Source: a virus
Virus record (IMG/VR): IMGVR_UViG_3300042406_000117
Span: 1-39,621 of that record
DNA length: 39,621 bases
Direction: 5' to 3' (one strand)
Every line of letters begins with the position of its first letter. Positions within the stretch are counted from its first letter, which is position 1. Under the pieces are notes generated by a model. The model was not told the origin of the DNA. It worked only from the letters and a program-made list of their open reading frames with translations, and made no database searches. Below, piece after piece: positions 12,600 through 20,443 of the stretch. The translations under genes and the position numbers were made by a program.

Positions 12600-13319
12600 T
12601 TAGGCCATGGCTGCAGCAACCGCCCGTGATTTTTGGGCGCCGTGTGGGTTGATCCAGACTGATGGTTGGCGCTGCTTGCTAAGGCCGGCGCATAGTTTAC
12701 ACTGAGCGCATGTCAACCCTTTGGAGTCACTCAGGCATTCAATAGCGTCAGCCGGCTTTTCGGGCGAAACGTGGAACGTGCGGAAACCTAGGCTCGAGGC
12801 TAGGCGCAAGCTGCTTTCCGTTTCCGTCGATGCCATAAAATAAGCAGCATAACCGTGCGCCAACGGGTTTTCTTTCCAGTCATGGAAATAGCCGGTCCAA
12901 CCGTTTGACAGTGAAGCGATCGCCTTGACTTTGGACAAAGGCAGCAATGTCGGATTGCCATAGGCGCCGAATCGTACCTTACGGCCGGCAAAGGCCTGAG
13001 GGTATTGGAACGGGTGCAACTCAGGGTATCCGCCACGCTTGAATTTTTTCCAGATAGCAGCCGGTCCCTGGCCGACGTTTACATAGCAGCCATTGCCACT
13101 AGCAAATGGGCAGCCCTTGCAAACGGTTGACGCGTCGATCTTACTTGCCACCGTTTCAACCGGGTGCATATCCTCGAGCAAGAACCAGATTTGAGCCATG
13201 TCTCCGGTTTTCCGGTTCTCAGTCTCGAGCGTCACGATTGCCACGTATGGCTGCCCGTTCACGTTCCCACGGTGCAGCACATAGCCACTTGCTTTTTCAA
13301 TTTTTTGCGTTGGGTTCAT
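12600..13319 (-). CDS. Cys-rich conserved phage protein (DUF7227-like)
   Basis: A 239-residue protein and the first gene of the minus operon. Near residue 66 it has STVCKGCPFASGNGCYVNVG followed by QGPAAIWKKFKRGGYP. A second Cys cluster lies near residue 205 (CAQCKLC). The CPF...CYVNxGQGPxxIWxxFxRGxY pattern is typical of a phage family that I associate with DUF7227. The function is unknown; the Cys groups may bind zinc or an iron-sulfur cluster. The ATG follows CAACAAAAACAAACT, again an A/C leader, and its promoter must lie in 13320-13600. Confidence 0.75.
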   Translation of the reverse strand: MNPTQKIEKASGYVLHRGNVNGQPYVAIVTLETENRKTGDMAQIWFLLEDMHPVETVASKIDASTVCKGCPFASGNGCYVNVGQGPAAIWKKFKRGGYPELHPFQYPQAFAGRKVRFGAYGNPTLLPLSKVKAIASLSNGWTGYFHDWKENPLAHGYAAYFMASTETESSLRLASSLGFRTFHVSPEKPADAIECLSDSKGLTCAQCKLCAGLSKQRQPSVWINPHGAQKSRAVAAAMA

Positions 13320-13503
13320 AGTTTGTTTTTGTTGGATTGGATGCCACCGTCACCGGCAACACGTGCAACCTATGGCCCCGGCGCCTGAATTGCCAACAAA
13401 AAAGAAAATAACTTTGAAACTATTTTCATCAAATGTCATTGACAAGCCACCAAGCCCTTAAAAACAAGGCATTTCCCACAATCACAAGCAAGGAACAAAT
13501 CTC

Positions 13504-13593
13504 ATGGCCACAAGGAAACTTTCAAGCACTAGGACAATCAAACCGCCAGGGTGCCAAGCTTCGAGGCGTCTAGACATTCCCCTTAAGCGTTAG
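13504..13593 (+). CDS. 29-residue frame, possible N-terminal piece of the next gene
   Basis: The frame reads MATRKLSSTRTIKPPGCQAS and ends RRLDIPLKR. It stops at 13591-13593 just where another frame opens (from 13587: LDDEVKWRGKIEVKHIGKS) and continues into 13626-13913. Read together with a -1 shift they give one smooth protein. This points to a frameshifted gene, a programmed shift or a one-base assembly error. As a separate gene it has little support. Confidence 0.3.
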   Translation: MATRKLSSTRTIKPPGCQASRRLDIPLKR

Positions 13594-13625
13594 ATGATGA
13601 AGTAAAGTGGAGAGGCAAGATCGAA

Positions 13626-13913
13626 GTGAAACACATTGGGAAATCCATTCACCTTGTTGAAATAAACAATCACCGCGTGGGGCAATGGCAAAGCAAGATG
13701 TTTCGCATCGTTCGCCATGGCTTTGAGCATGATACAAGTGGCTCACTTCCGCCTCCGGCAGGATATTACACACGATCCGCGAATCTTGGCAAGGATTATT
13801 TTCTGTCAATAAGTGTGCATAACTTTATAGACACAACCTATGCCACGCGCCAGGCTAAATCCTTAGCAATCTACCACAGATTGTATGCTCTAATATTAGC
13901 GCGTCGACCATGA
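13626..13913 (+). CDS. Hypothetical protein, GTG start, possibly frame-disrupted
   Basis: A 95-residue frame starting with GTG: VKHIGKSIHLVEINNHRVGQ, then WQSKMFRIVRHG, YFLSISVHNFIDTTYATRQA and LAIYHRLYALILARRP. The composition looks like a real folded protein, but no ATG is available and the frame is open upstream to a TAA at 13584. I do not recognise the family. The opposite strand frame over the same bases looks like a shadow. It could be a regulator placed in the control region, or a remnant. Confidence 0.42.
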   Translation: MKHIGKSIHLVEINNHRVGQWQSKMFRIVRHGFEHDTSGSLPPPAGYYTRSANLGKDYFLSISVHNFIDTTYATRQAKSLAIYHRLYALILARRP

Positions 13914-14006
13914 TTCCGACGCTACTCACACGAACGCTGCACAAGCGAACACCTGGCTAATCATTACCAATCCAGTAAGGTATGACGGGGGGAGGGGGTT
14001 GCGACT

Positions 14007-14019
14007 TTACAACTTGTAA
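14007..14019. promoter_or_regulatory. 13-bp perfect palindrome
   Basis: TTACAACTTGTAA has 6-base arms around a central C. It lies about 80 bases upstream of the first gene of the plus block and just downstream of a G-run. It could be the operator of a small dimeric HTH protein. No second copy is seen nearby. Confidence 0.4.
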
Positions 14020-14100
14020 CAATTCCTATCCATGACTTACCGGATTTAAAATTTTGCAAAGGGGCCTTGACCGATTTGGTTTTTACTATACACTAAAGAT

Positions 14101-14934
14101 ATGCATAAGAAGGGTGACATCAGAAATGACGGGCGGGTATTTTATAACAGGAATAAAAAGTGCATTGGGGGCGAGTACTGGATGACAATGGAGCAATTCT
14201 TAAGGACATGCGGTCACGACTATTACGAAAGAACTGCGGCGTATCGAGAATATTTAGCCGAAATGGCAAGAACAAAAAAAGACCGCGAACAAAAAAAGCG
14301 AGAAGATAGCATTAAGCATTACCACGAAACAAAGCACCTGACTATTAAAAAAAGGAAGGAATCTTACCGCAGGTATCATGCCAGAATGTTGCTTGATCCA
14401 GTTAGACTGGAGAAGTACAGGGCAAAACAAGCTCGGGCAAACAAACGCTACAAAGAGGAACGAGCCGAGAAAAGGGCTAAGCGTGATGCTGAGCGCAAGG
14501 CTAAACAAGAAGCACTACAAAAGATCAAGCAAGAACAAGCCGAGGCTAGGCGCATTGAAAAGGCTAAGATCGCTGCTGAAAAGGCGTTGGCTAAATCCTT
14601 GCGCCCCAAAAGGATTGCGCTAACTGAAGAGCAGCGGAAGGAGAAGAGAAAGCTTGAGAAGCGCAACTACAAGCATGTCCGCAGGGCTAGGATCAACAAT
14701 TGCGAGGTAAAGGCTACACCCAAAATGGTGGAGGACGCCAGAAAACTAGCGGGAGATCGTTGCTATTACTGCGGCAAGAAGGCCGAGTTAACCTTAGATC
14801 ATTTTGAGCCATTGGCCAAAGGTGGGGCGCATTGTGTTTCAAATTTTGTGTTTTGCTGCCATCCATGTAATTCTCGAAAGCGTGATTTGGACCCGTTTGA
14901 TTTTATGGCATCCAATCTAGCCGTTAGTTTCTAG
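14101..14934 (+). CDS. HNH endonuclease with long charged helical middle
   Basis: A 277-residue protein. The N-terminus (GDIRNDGRVFYNRNKK) resembles that of the HNH protein at 1217. Residues about 50-195 are an extended Lys/Glu/Arg/Ala-rich region (AERKAKQEALQKIKQEQAEA) likely to be a long helix or coiled coil. The C-terminus has DRCYYCGKKAELTLDHFEPL, KGGAHCVSN and CCHPCNSRKRD: a classic HNH nuclease with two CxxC zinc pairs, the DH catalytic pair and the N-x-x-x-R end. It is probably a free-standing homing endonuclease at the head of the plus block. A role in terminase-linked cleavage, as for other phage HNH proteins, is less likely given the distance from the terminase. Confidence 0.88.
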   Translation: MHKKGDIRNDGRVFYNRNKKCIGGEYWMTMEQFLRTCGHDYYERTAAYREYLAEMARTKKDREQKKREDSIKHYHETKHLTIKKRKESYRRYHARMLLDPVRLEKYRAKQARANKRYKEERAEKRAKRDAERKAKQEALQKIKQEQAEARRIEKAKIAAEKALAKSLRPKRIALTEEQRKEKRKLEKRNYKHVRRARINNCEVKATPKMVEDARKLAGDRCYYCGKKAELTLDHFEPLAKGGAHCVSNFVFCCHPCNSRKRDLDPFDFMASNLAVSF

Positions 14935-15185
14935 ACCTATTATTGGAGATTGTTGGTGTGGCTCGTCGTTAGCGGGTTGATTCCCGTTCGGGGTTATTTG
15001 TGGATAGGTCTGGTGTGTTGTGCTTAAATGTGCGTGATAGGTAACATTTGGTGGGTTTATACATGGTTTTGGGTATAAGTGGGTATAATTGGGTATAGAT
15101 GTTTGTGGTTGACATTGTGTGTGGGATTGTGGTAATTGGTTGTTTGAGCGCGAGATGGACTTGTGCTTAGAAACTTATTTACATT
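14935..15185 (+). promoter_or_regulatory. G/T-rich leader of the structural operon
   Basis: These 251 bases hold no supported gene. The plus strand is strikingly rich in G and T and poor in C. A CGGG-TTGATT-CCCG hairpin at 14973-14986 may end the HNH transcript. Three tandem 10-base units lie at 15070-15098. A TTGACA box at 15109-15114 with TAATTG 18 bases further on (15133-15138) is a possible sigma-70-like promoter with a poor -10. It probably drives the virion genes from 15186 on. Confidence 0.5.
15070..15098 (+). repeat. Three tandem TGGGTATAa(g/t) units
   Basis: The units TGGGTATAAG, TGGGTATAAT and TGGGTATAG follow each other with a period of 10 bases, about one helical turn. Each carries a TATA-like core. 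Regular phasing suggests binding sites for a protein on one DNA face, or multiple -10-like elements. Confidence 0.7.
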
Positions 15186-15440
15186 ATGCCAAGAGGCGAT
15201 TCATACGATCTTCAAGGTCAAGGCGGCGGACAAGTGTACTCTGGTACGGATGCGGCTACTGGCCCATTCCGTTGGGTTCAGACTGTGAACGACACTGTGT
15301 TTAGTGCGTTTGTTGCGCCTAACCTTACGAATGCTAGCACGAAGCTAATCACCATTACGATTCCTGCTGGGGTTGGCATTGGTGGTAATATTACGAGCTT
15401 CACGCTTACATCTGGAGCGGTTATTGCGTATCGTGCGTAA
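15186..15440 (+). CDS. Small beta-rich virion protein candidate
   Basis: An 84-residue protein: MPRGDSYDLQGQGGGQVYSG, then TGPFRWVQTVNDTVFSAFVA and ITSFTLTSGAVIAYRA. It is Gly/Thr/Ser-rich and beta-like, and resembles short proteins found in phage structural regions whose role is unknown. The ATG at 15186 follows TTACATT. Its stop overlaps the next ATG (TAATG), which couples it to the large nozzle-like gene. A minor head or tail component is the best guess. Confidence 0.65.
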   Translation: MPRGDSYDLQGQGGGQVYSGTDAATGPFRWVQTVNDTVFSAFVAPNLTNASTKLITITIPAGVGIGGNITSFTLTSGAVIAYRA

Positions 15441-17920
15441 TGTCCCAGTTTCGGTCTACTGGTGGGCTAGATGACTCGATTGCCGCCGATGGTGATCGTG
15501 GGTTCTTTGGTGTGAACCAGAGATTGCAGCTTAACCAGTTGGAGCCGGGTGAGGTTAGGGAAAGCCTTAATGGTCGCATGGAGGGCTTCTGGAGGCCGCG
15601 CAGGAGCGTGGTGTCTGTTAGCCCTGTACTGACTACTGGAGGCACTCCGTTGAACCTTCCGTTCCACATCCTTCCAAGCCCATTCTACTTGGCTATTACT
15701 GCTGTGTCGTATGCCGCAAATGTGGTAACGATTACCGTGGCTGGACATGGTTTGGCTATTGGGGTGGCTGGCAACCTTACGGTTAGCGGCATTACCTTTA
15801 CTGGCACGAACAACAATGGGGTTAAAGCTGTGACTGCGGCTACCGTGGACACATTGACCTTTCCTGTTACTGGCGTGACTGCTGTGGCACTAGGGGCGAC
15901 TCCAAGGATTACACAGATCGACATCAACGATGCCGCCGCCAGCGATGTGTTGGCATCCTGCATGTTCTCTGACCCTAACGAGTCCAACAAGGAATACATC
16001 ATTGTTGCGCTGGAGACTCTGGCGAAGAAGATCGACCTTTCTACACTGCCACCTCATACGGCAACAACCATCCCGTATCCCGTGGGAGCCACCGTTGGGA
16101 GTAACTGCGATATGTTGCAGTGCTTCGACAAGGTGATGATCATGCGGGATGGGCAACAAGCTCTTGAGTGGTATCCTAATGGAAGGGCTATTCTTTCTGC
16201 GTCATCCAACGCGACCGCTAGTCCAAATACCGTGGTGACAATGAGAGTTCGTGAACACGGACTTACGGCTGGGTCATCCGTGGTTATCGCTGGGCTTACT
16301 AGTGGCACTCCTCCTAATGGAACATTCACAGTGGCAACAATCGTCGACCAAGACTCATTTACCTTTGTGGCATCTGGGATTTCTACTAGCACCACATTTG
16401 TAACCACGGCGGCCACCATGACTGATGGGTTTACCCTGTCCCCCGGAGGTGCTTACACCCAGCCACAGACATTTAATGCTAGTGGAACCCATGTTACAGT
16501 ATCAAGCGGTTTGGTTTCCTTGACGATTACTGGCAACTTAACGATTTTCGCTGGTGATGTAGTTGTGATTTACGAGACAACCATTCCAGAGTTCACCTCG
16601 ATTGTTGGCAAACAGTTCCAAGTAACATCAGCGAGCACAACAAACATTCAGTTCCTTGCGCCAGTCGCCAACATATCGGCTAGCGGAAGCACTGGGCAGG
16701 TAGAGTTTGGCGGTAGGTTCACAGAAGGCGGTGGGTTCATGCACCAACCGGGTGCGCCTTGGGCCACCTACTTCCAGCGCAGGTTGTTCGTTCCGTTCTA
16801 CTACTCCCAATCTGGCACTTTTAGCGCACCAGTCTACACTAGCAGAAAGATTTCCGACGAGATCGCGGTTTCCGACCTACTAGACACTACGACATTCGAC
16901 CAGATCGAGAACCAGTTCCGTATTACTGGTGGTACTGCCGACTATGTGGTGGCGATGCATGGGTTCTACGACGATTCTTTGGTGGTTTTGAACCGCAATA
17001 GCATTCATCTTGTGGCGCAGACCCAAGGAAGCCTGTCTGACACCGTGGTCAAGGAGCTTACTGGCGAGGTTGGGTGCTTGGCTCGCAAGACGGTGGTCAT
17101 GCAGGCTAACAACCTATTATTCTTGGCCGACGAGGGCATTTACGGGCTTACCTTCCTTAACGATTACAACCTTCGCGGCACGGAGGAACCGCTTTCCAAG
17201 AATATCCAGCCGTACATTGACCGCATTAACAAGAATCTTGCGGGTGAATCGGTAGCGGTTTACTTCAACAACCGCTATTACATCGCAGTCCCGCTGGATT
17301 CTGTGGCTGGAGGTAATGATGCCCGTGGGAATAACGCAGTTCTGATCTACAACTTCTTGAACAAGGGGTGGGAATCGCTGGACACCTACGGAGATTCTAG
17401 GTTTCTGATCAAGAACTTCATCACGGCAAGTGCTGGGGTTCGCAATAACCTATATGCCGTTAGCTCTAATGGCGGCCTGCACCAAGTTGATGCCTCCGAC
17501 TCGTCCGAAGACCGCTTAAGCGTTACAAATGAAGACGCGAGCGTGGTCACCTCTGCTATTAACTCGTATGTTACTAGCCGTGGGTACGACTTCAAGACCC
17601 TTGAGCGCAAGAGGTTCACGGATGCCCAAGTGCAAATGCAGGCACTTGTTAATGAGCAAGCTGAGTATAATATTGCATTTGCCTCTGAAGATCCAGATTC
17701 ATCAGTAAATGTCGGAAGCACTACGACATTCCTTGGTGGAACCCCGCTTATTGCTAATGGTGTTGGTGAATCTGAAACCGCAAGCATCCGCTGCAGACTT
17801 GGCGGGGTTCGCGGCTATACTGGGACTATCACATTGACAAGGACTATCGGTTCACCTAAGATCCACTCTATTCAAGTGGCGGGTTCCATCACTAACAGAC
17901 AAATTCTATCACAAAAATAA
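15440..17920 (+). CDS. Large tail nozzle/stabilisation-like virion protein
   Basis: An 826-residue beta-rich protein. The N-terminus (LQLNQLEPGEVRESLNGRME, FWRPRRSVV) matches the start of phage proteins of the P22 gp10/T7 gp12 nozzle type (LxPGE ... N-x-R ... G-x-x-x-PRxG). Residues from about 440 on (YFQRRLFVPFYYS, ADYVVAMHGFYDDSLVVLNR, NLLFLADEGIYGL, AVYFNNRYYIAVPL, LIYNFLNKGWES) look like blades of a beta-propeller. Two inserted domains with AGHGL-x-x-G...TFxF character lie at about 86-150 and 255-320. It is probably the tail nozzle below the connector. The assignment is by pattern only. Confidence 0.65.
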   Translation: MSQFRSTGGLDDSIAADGDRGFFGVNQRLQLNQLEPGEVRESLNGRMEGFWRPRRSVVSVSPVLTTGGTPLNLPFHILPSPFYLAITAVSYAANVVTITVAGHGLAIGVAGNLTVSGITFTGTNNNGVKAVTAATVDTLTFPVTGVTAVALGATPRITQIDINDAAASDVLASCMFSDPNESNKEYIIVALETLAKKIDLSTLPPHTATTIPYPVGATVGSNCDMLQCFDKVMIMRDGQQALEWYPNGRAILSASSNATASPNTVVTMRVREHGLTAGSSVVIAGLTSGTPPNGTFTVATIVDQDSFTFVASGISTSTTFVTTAATMTDGFTLSPGGAYTQPQTFNASGTHVTVSSGLVSLTITGNLTIFAGDVVVIYETTIPEFTSIVGKQFQVTSASTTNIQFLAPVANISASGSTGQVEFGGRFTEGGGFMHQPGAPWATYFQRRLFVPFYYSQSGTFSAPVYTSRKISDEIAVSDLLDTTTFDQIENQFRITGGTADYVVAMHGFYDDSLVVLNRNSIHLVAQTQGSLSDTVVKELTGEVGCLARKTVVMQANNLLFLADEGIYGLTFLNDYNLRGTEEPLSKNIQPYIDRINKNLAGESVAVYFNNRYYIAVPLDSVAGGNDARGNNAVLIYNFLNKGWESLDTYGDSRFLIKNFITASAGVRNNLYAVSSNGGLHQVDASDSSEDRLSVTNEDASVVTSAINSYVTSRGYDFKTLERKRFTDAQVQMQALVNEQAEYNIAFASEDPDSSVNVGSTTTFLGGTPLIANGVGESETASIRCRLGGVRGYTGTITLTRTIGSPKIHSIQVAGSITNRQILSQK

Positions 17921-17921
17921 T

Positions 17922-18581
17922 ATGGGCGTTGTAAATACAACCTACACATTTACAAGCACTGACACAATTACCAGTGCTAAGATGAATAATATCATTGATG
18001 AAACGACATTTACCAGCGATGCAATCCAAGGAACCACCTTGCAGGTTGTGTCTCCGGGTAAACTTGCCGTATCTGCTCTTGGCATTACCTCTAATGAACT
18101 TGCTTCTGGCGCAGTCACCCAAGCAAAGCTGGGTGCGAATGTGACCACCAATGGGCCTGCTTTTAGTGTTTTTCTTCCTTCTAATCAATCAATCCCTGTA
18201 AATACATATACGGTTGTACAACTATCATCAGAGGAATATGACACTGCTTCTTGTTTCAACACATCAACATACAGATTTACTCCAAATATTGCTGGTTACT
18301 ATCAAATAAACGCATCGCTTCAAATTGATGGTACAGGAACGGCAATGGCGACAACATTTGTAATACTTAGAAAAAATGGAAGCACTGAATACATTCTTTC
18401 AATTCGATTGGATGCCTCAATGGTATCATTTCTTGGTTCGGGTTCGCAGTTAATCTACATGAATGGAAGTACAGATTACATTGAACTAATTGGAGTTTTG
18501 GCCTCTGGAGGAACCTCACCAGTTATATGGGGTGGCGTGGGCCGCACCAGAATGTCCGGCTTCCTAGCCCGCTCCGCATGA
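17922..18581 (+). CDS. C1q-like fibre or receptor-binding protein
   Basis: A 219-residue protein. The first ~75 residues (TFTSTDTITSAKMNNIIDET ... LASGAVTQAKLGANVTT) are like the tail-attachment and collar segments of phage fibres. The C-terminal ~130 residues (YTVVQLSSEEYDTASCFNTS, TYRFTPNIAGYYQINASLQI, STDYIELIGVLASGG) match the C1q/TNF-like jelly-roll trimer domain (F-x-x-x-x-G-Y-Y ... ). It probably binds the host surface as a trimer at the tail tip. The ATG follows AAAATAAT. The stop overlaps the next start as ATGA. Confidence 0.7.
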   Translation: MGVVNTTYTFTSTDTITSAKMNNIIDETTFTSDAIQGTTLQVVSPGKLAVSALGITSNELASGAVTQAKLGANVTTNGPAFSVFLPSNQSIPVNTYTVVQLSSEEYDTASCFNTSTYRFTPNIAGYYQINASLQIDGTGTAMATTFVILRKNGSTEYILSIRLDASMVSFLGSGSQLIYMNGSTDYIELIGVLASGGTSPVIWGGVGRTRMSGFLARSA

Positions 18582-18907
18582 CCCCACTAGAATCAACGAT
18601 AGCACTTTATGAAGAAAATGATATTGATTTCCAACAACTTCTCACATGGCACTTATGTCATGGCATTGTTGTTTGTGATCACGATTCTTTCTCCATGTGC
18701 TATTTCTCTGATTCTGAGTCACCAGAAACACCCTGCTTGTTTGAACACTCTGACACATTGTTTGTCACAATCTGCACGGGAAACATGGAAAAGGCACTAC
18801 GCAAGTTTGTGGACGACTTCCAATACATTTCATTTCAGCGGGACTTCAAAAACTCCCATAGGTTAAGGTGCTACGACATGCACGAATTTTACAATAAACT
18901 TAAATAA
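18578..18907 (+). CDS. Conserved phage protein next to fibre gene
   Basis: A 109-residue protein; the ATG overlaps the fibre stop (ATGA), which fixes the start. MTPLESTIALYEENDIDFQQ, LTWHLCHGIVVC, then FVTICTGNMEKALRKFVDDF and QRDFKNSHRLRCYDM. The pattern W-H-L-x-H-G-[VI]-V-[VI] ... F-x-R-D-F-K-N-S-x-R-x-R-x-Y-x-M recurs in small phage proteins. The role is not known; a chaperone or assembly factor for the fibre is a position-based guess. Confidence 0.7.
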   Translation: MTPLESTIALYEENDIDFQQLLTWHLCHGIVVCDHDSFSMCYFSDSESPETPCLFEHSDTLFVTICTGNMEKALRKFVDDFQYISFQRDFKNSHRLRCYDMHEFYNKLK

Positions 18908-18914
18908 CACGCAT

Positions 18915-19943
18915 ATGGGAAAGAAACCCAAAAAAGTAAAAGCACCGAAGGCTGATTTCAAAGCTGACATCGGGGCTGGATTATCTGCATACCAGCAGTC
19001 AATGCCGGGTATTCTGGCGTTTGAACAGCAGTATCGCCCTCAGTTTACCCAGCTTAACCAAGAACAACTTAACCTAGCCCGTTCGCTTGAACTGGCGAAC
19101 ATGGGACAGAATACTGGGACTGTTCGTGGAATCCTCCAATCGCTCTCCCCAGAACAAGCCCGTGAGGTTGAGGCAGCGGGTGGACTTGCCCAACGCGCCC
19201 GTGAGATGCAGGCTGGGTATCAAGATTTTGCTACACCAGAAGCCCAAGCAGCACTTGCTCGGCAGAAGCAGGCTACCCAGCAATATGGTGGATTGTCCGC
19301 CTTGCAAACTCAAGCAGCACAAGAGGCTTATGGCAGGTCTGGAAGACTGACCCCAGAGCAACTCCGTTCGTCACAGCAAGCAGCTAGAGAAGCCTCAGCA
19401 GCGTCTGGCAGGATTGGTGGTAATGCCGCCATCTCAGCAGAGGTGATGAACAGAGAGCAAGCACTAGCTCAACGCCGAGCCGAAGCAGCCCAATATGGTG
19501 GTATTGCTCAACAAGGGATGGCTGGTCTTGCTGGTCTGGAGACTGGAACCGCTGGTCTTGCACAGGATATTGAAAACCAACGCCTAGCTCGTCAGTCTGG
19601 GTTGCTTAGCCAAGCGTCCTCACTTGGCACTCAAGCATACAACCTTGGGCAGAACTTCTATAGCCCCGGACTTGGGTTGCTTGGTGGAACTCCAGTATCT
19701 GCTCAACAAGTTGGGCCACAGCTATTCTCGCCAGATGCGTTCCTTAACCTTGGCGCGGCTAATAGGCAGAATATTTTGAACGCTAATGCGGCTAACGCAC
19801 AAGCAAGAGCTACTTATTCATCTGGATTATTCGGTGGTCTTGGTACAGCGGTTGGTGGAATCGCTGGTGGAATTTTGGGAGGTCCAATGGGAGCAAGTCT
19901 TGGAGCATCGCTTGGTGGGGCTGCAGGAAAATCAATGGGTTAA
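18915..19943 (+). CDS. Ejection (internal virion) protein candidate, Ala/Gln/Gly-rich
   Basis: A 342-residue protein with a Lys-rich start (MGKKPKKVKAPKADFKADIG), a long Ala/Gln/Arg helical body (SSQQAAREASAASGRIGGNA, QALAQRRAEAAQYGG) and a C-terminus of small hydrophobic residues (LGTAVGGIAGGILGGPMGAS) that could insert into a membrane. This build is typical of short-tailed phage ejection proteins that extend the tail channel through the host envelope. No enzymatic motif is present. The following three genes look like further members of this set. Confidence 0.65.
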   Translation: MGKKPKKVKAPKADFKADIGAGLSAYQQSMPGILAFEQQYRPQFTQLNQEQLNLARSLELANMGQNTGTVRGILQSLSPEQAREVEAAGGLAQRAREMQAGYQDFATPEAQAALARQKQATQQYGGLSALQTQAAQEAYGRSGRLTPEQLRSSQQAAREASAASGRIGGNAAISAEVMNREQALAQRRAEAAQYGGIAQQGMAGLAGLETGTAGLAQDIENQRLARQSGLLSQASSLGTQAYNLGQNFYSPGLGLLGGTPVSAQQVGPQLFSPDAFLNLGAANRQNILNANAANAQARATYSSGLFGGLGTAVGGIAGGILGGPMGASLGASLGGAAGKSMG

Positions 19944-19955
19944 CTATTAAATAGC

Positions 19956-20432
19956 ATGCAATTAGGACAACGACTTGGCGAGGGCATAGACCCACGGATG
20001 TTTGTGCAGGATTACTCTGGCTTCACAAGGGCTGCGGAGATCCAAGCACAGGGAATGGCTAACCTTGGAAAAGGGGTAGCACAGGGAATTGAGAAATTCC
20101 AAGAACTCAAGAAGCAAGGCAACTTGTTTGCCGCTGAAAAAAGGTCTGATGCAAGCTACATTGACAACGCAATCAATTTATTTAAAGACAAAGACCCCGG
20201 CAAAGTCGCTCAACTTCAAGCGGAGAGAGCAATGATGGACGACCCTTCTTTATCACTTGAACAACAAGTAATGATTGGTAAGTCGCTTAGGACAAGTGTT
20301 AGCGATTACATCGATCTTGGATACAAGGGAGCTAGAATGTTTAACGCTCAAAACAAAGCCTATGGTGGCGGCGGGTCATCTCAAGGTGGCGGCAAGGGTA
20401 ACGATGACGATAACGGTGGATGGGGATTTTAA
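19956..20432 (+). CDS. Putative ejection-associated virion protein
   Basis: A 158-residue protein: an amphipathic helical body (AAEIQAQGMANLGKGVAQGI, FQELKKQGNLFAAEKRSDAS) and a Gly/Asn/Asp-rich tail (YGGGGSSQGGGKGNDDDNGG, WGF). No domain is recognised. Its position between the ejection protein candidate and two larger helical virion proteins supports an internal-virion role. The Gly-rich tail may be a flexible linker. Confidence 0.55.
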   Translation: MQLGQRLGEGIDPRMFVQDYSGFTRAAEIQAQGMANLGKGVAQGIEKFQELKKQGNLFAAEKRSDASYIDNAINLFKDKDPGKVAQLQAERAMMDDPSLSLEQQVMIGKSLRTSVSDYIDLGYKGARMFNAQNKAYGGGGSSQGGGKGNDDDNGGWGF

Positions 20433-20443
20433 TATTTTAATTT

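Larger units (their letters stand above)
13320..14100. promoter_or_regulatory. Divergent control region between early and late blocks
   Basis: Transcription diverges from this 781-base region: the minus block starts at 13319 and the plus block at 14101. On the minus strand a TTGTCA box followed 17 bases later by TAGTTT (about 13419-13447) is a weak promoter candidate. On the plus side TTGACC (14067-14072) and TATACA (14087-14092) lie too close for a standard sigma-70 spacing, so they are only a hint. A G-run (gggggg-a-ggggg near 13987-13998) and a palindrome at 14007 lie here. It may also contain the origin, but I see no clear iteron array. A possibly disrupted gene lies at 13504-13913. Confidence 0.5.

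Noticed and set aside
13570-13809. Minus-strand open frame of 79 codons in the control region
   Set aside because: Cys/His-scattered translation without motif; it opposes the more protein-like plus frame at 13626.
13320-14100. Lysogeny switch (integrase, cI/cro pair)
   Set aside because: No tyrosine or serine recombinase and no repressor pair are encoded; the small HTH proteins are elsewhere and single-domain.
14960-15000. tRNA-like T-arm (GGGTTGATTCCC)
   Set aside because: No matching acceptor, D-arm or anticodon stem could be built on either side; it is better read as a simple hairpin.
15119-15304. Plus-strand 61-codon frame upstream of the first virion gene
   Set aside because: Cys/Arg/Trp-rich translation overlapping the better supported gene at 15186 in another frame.
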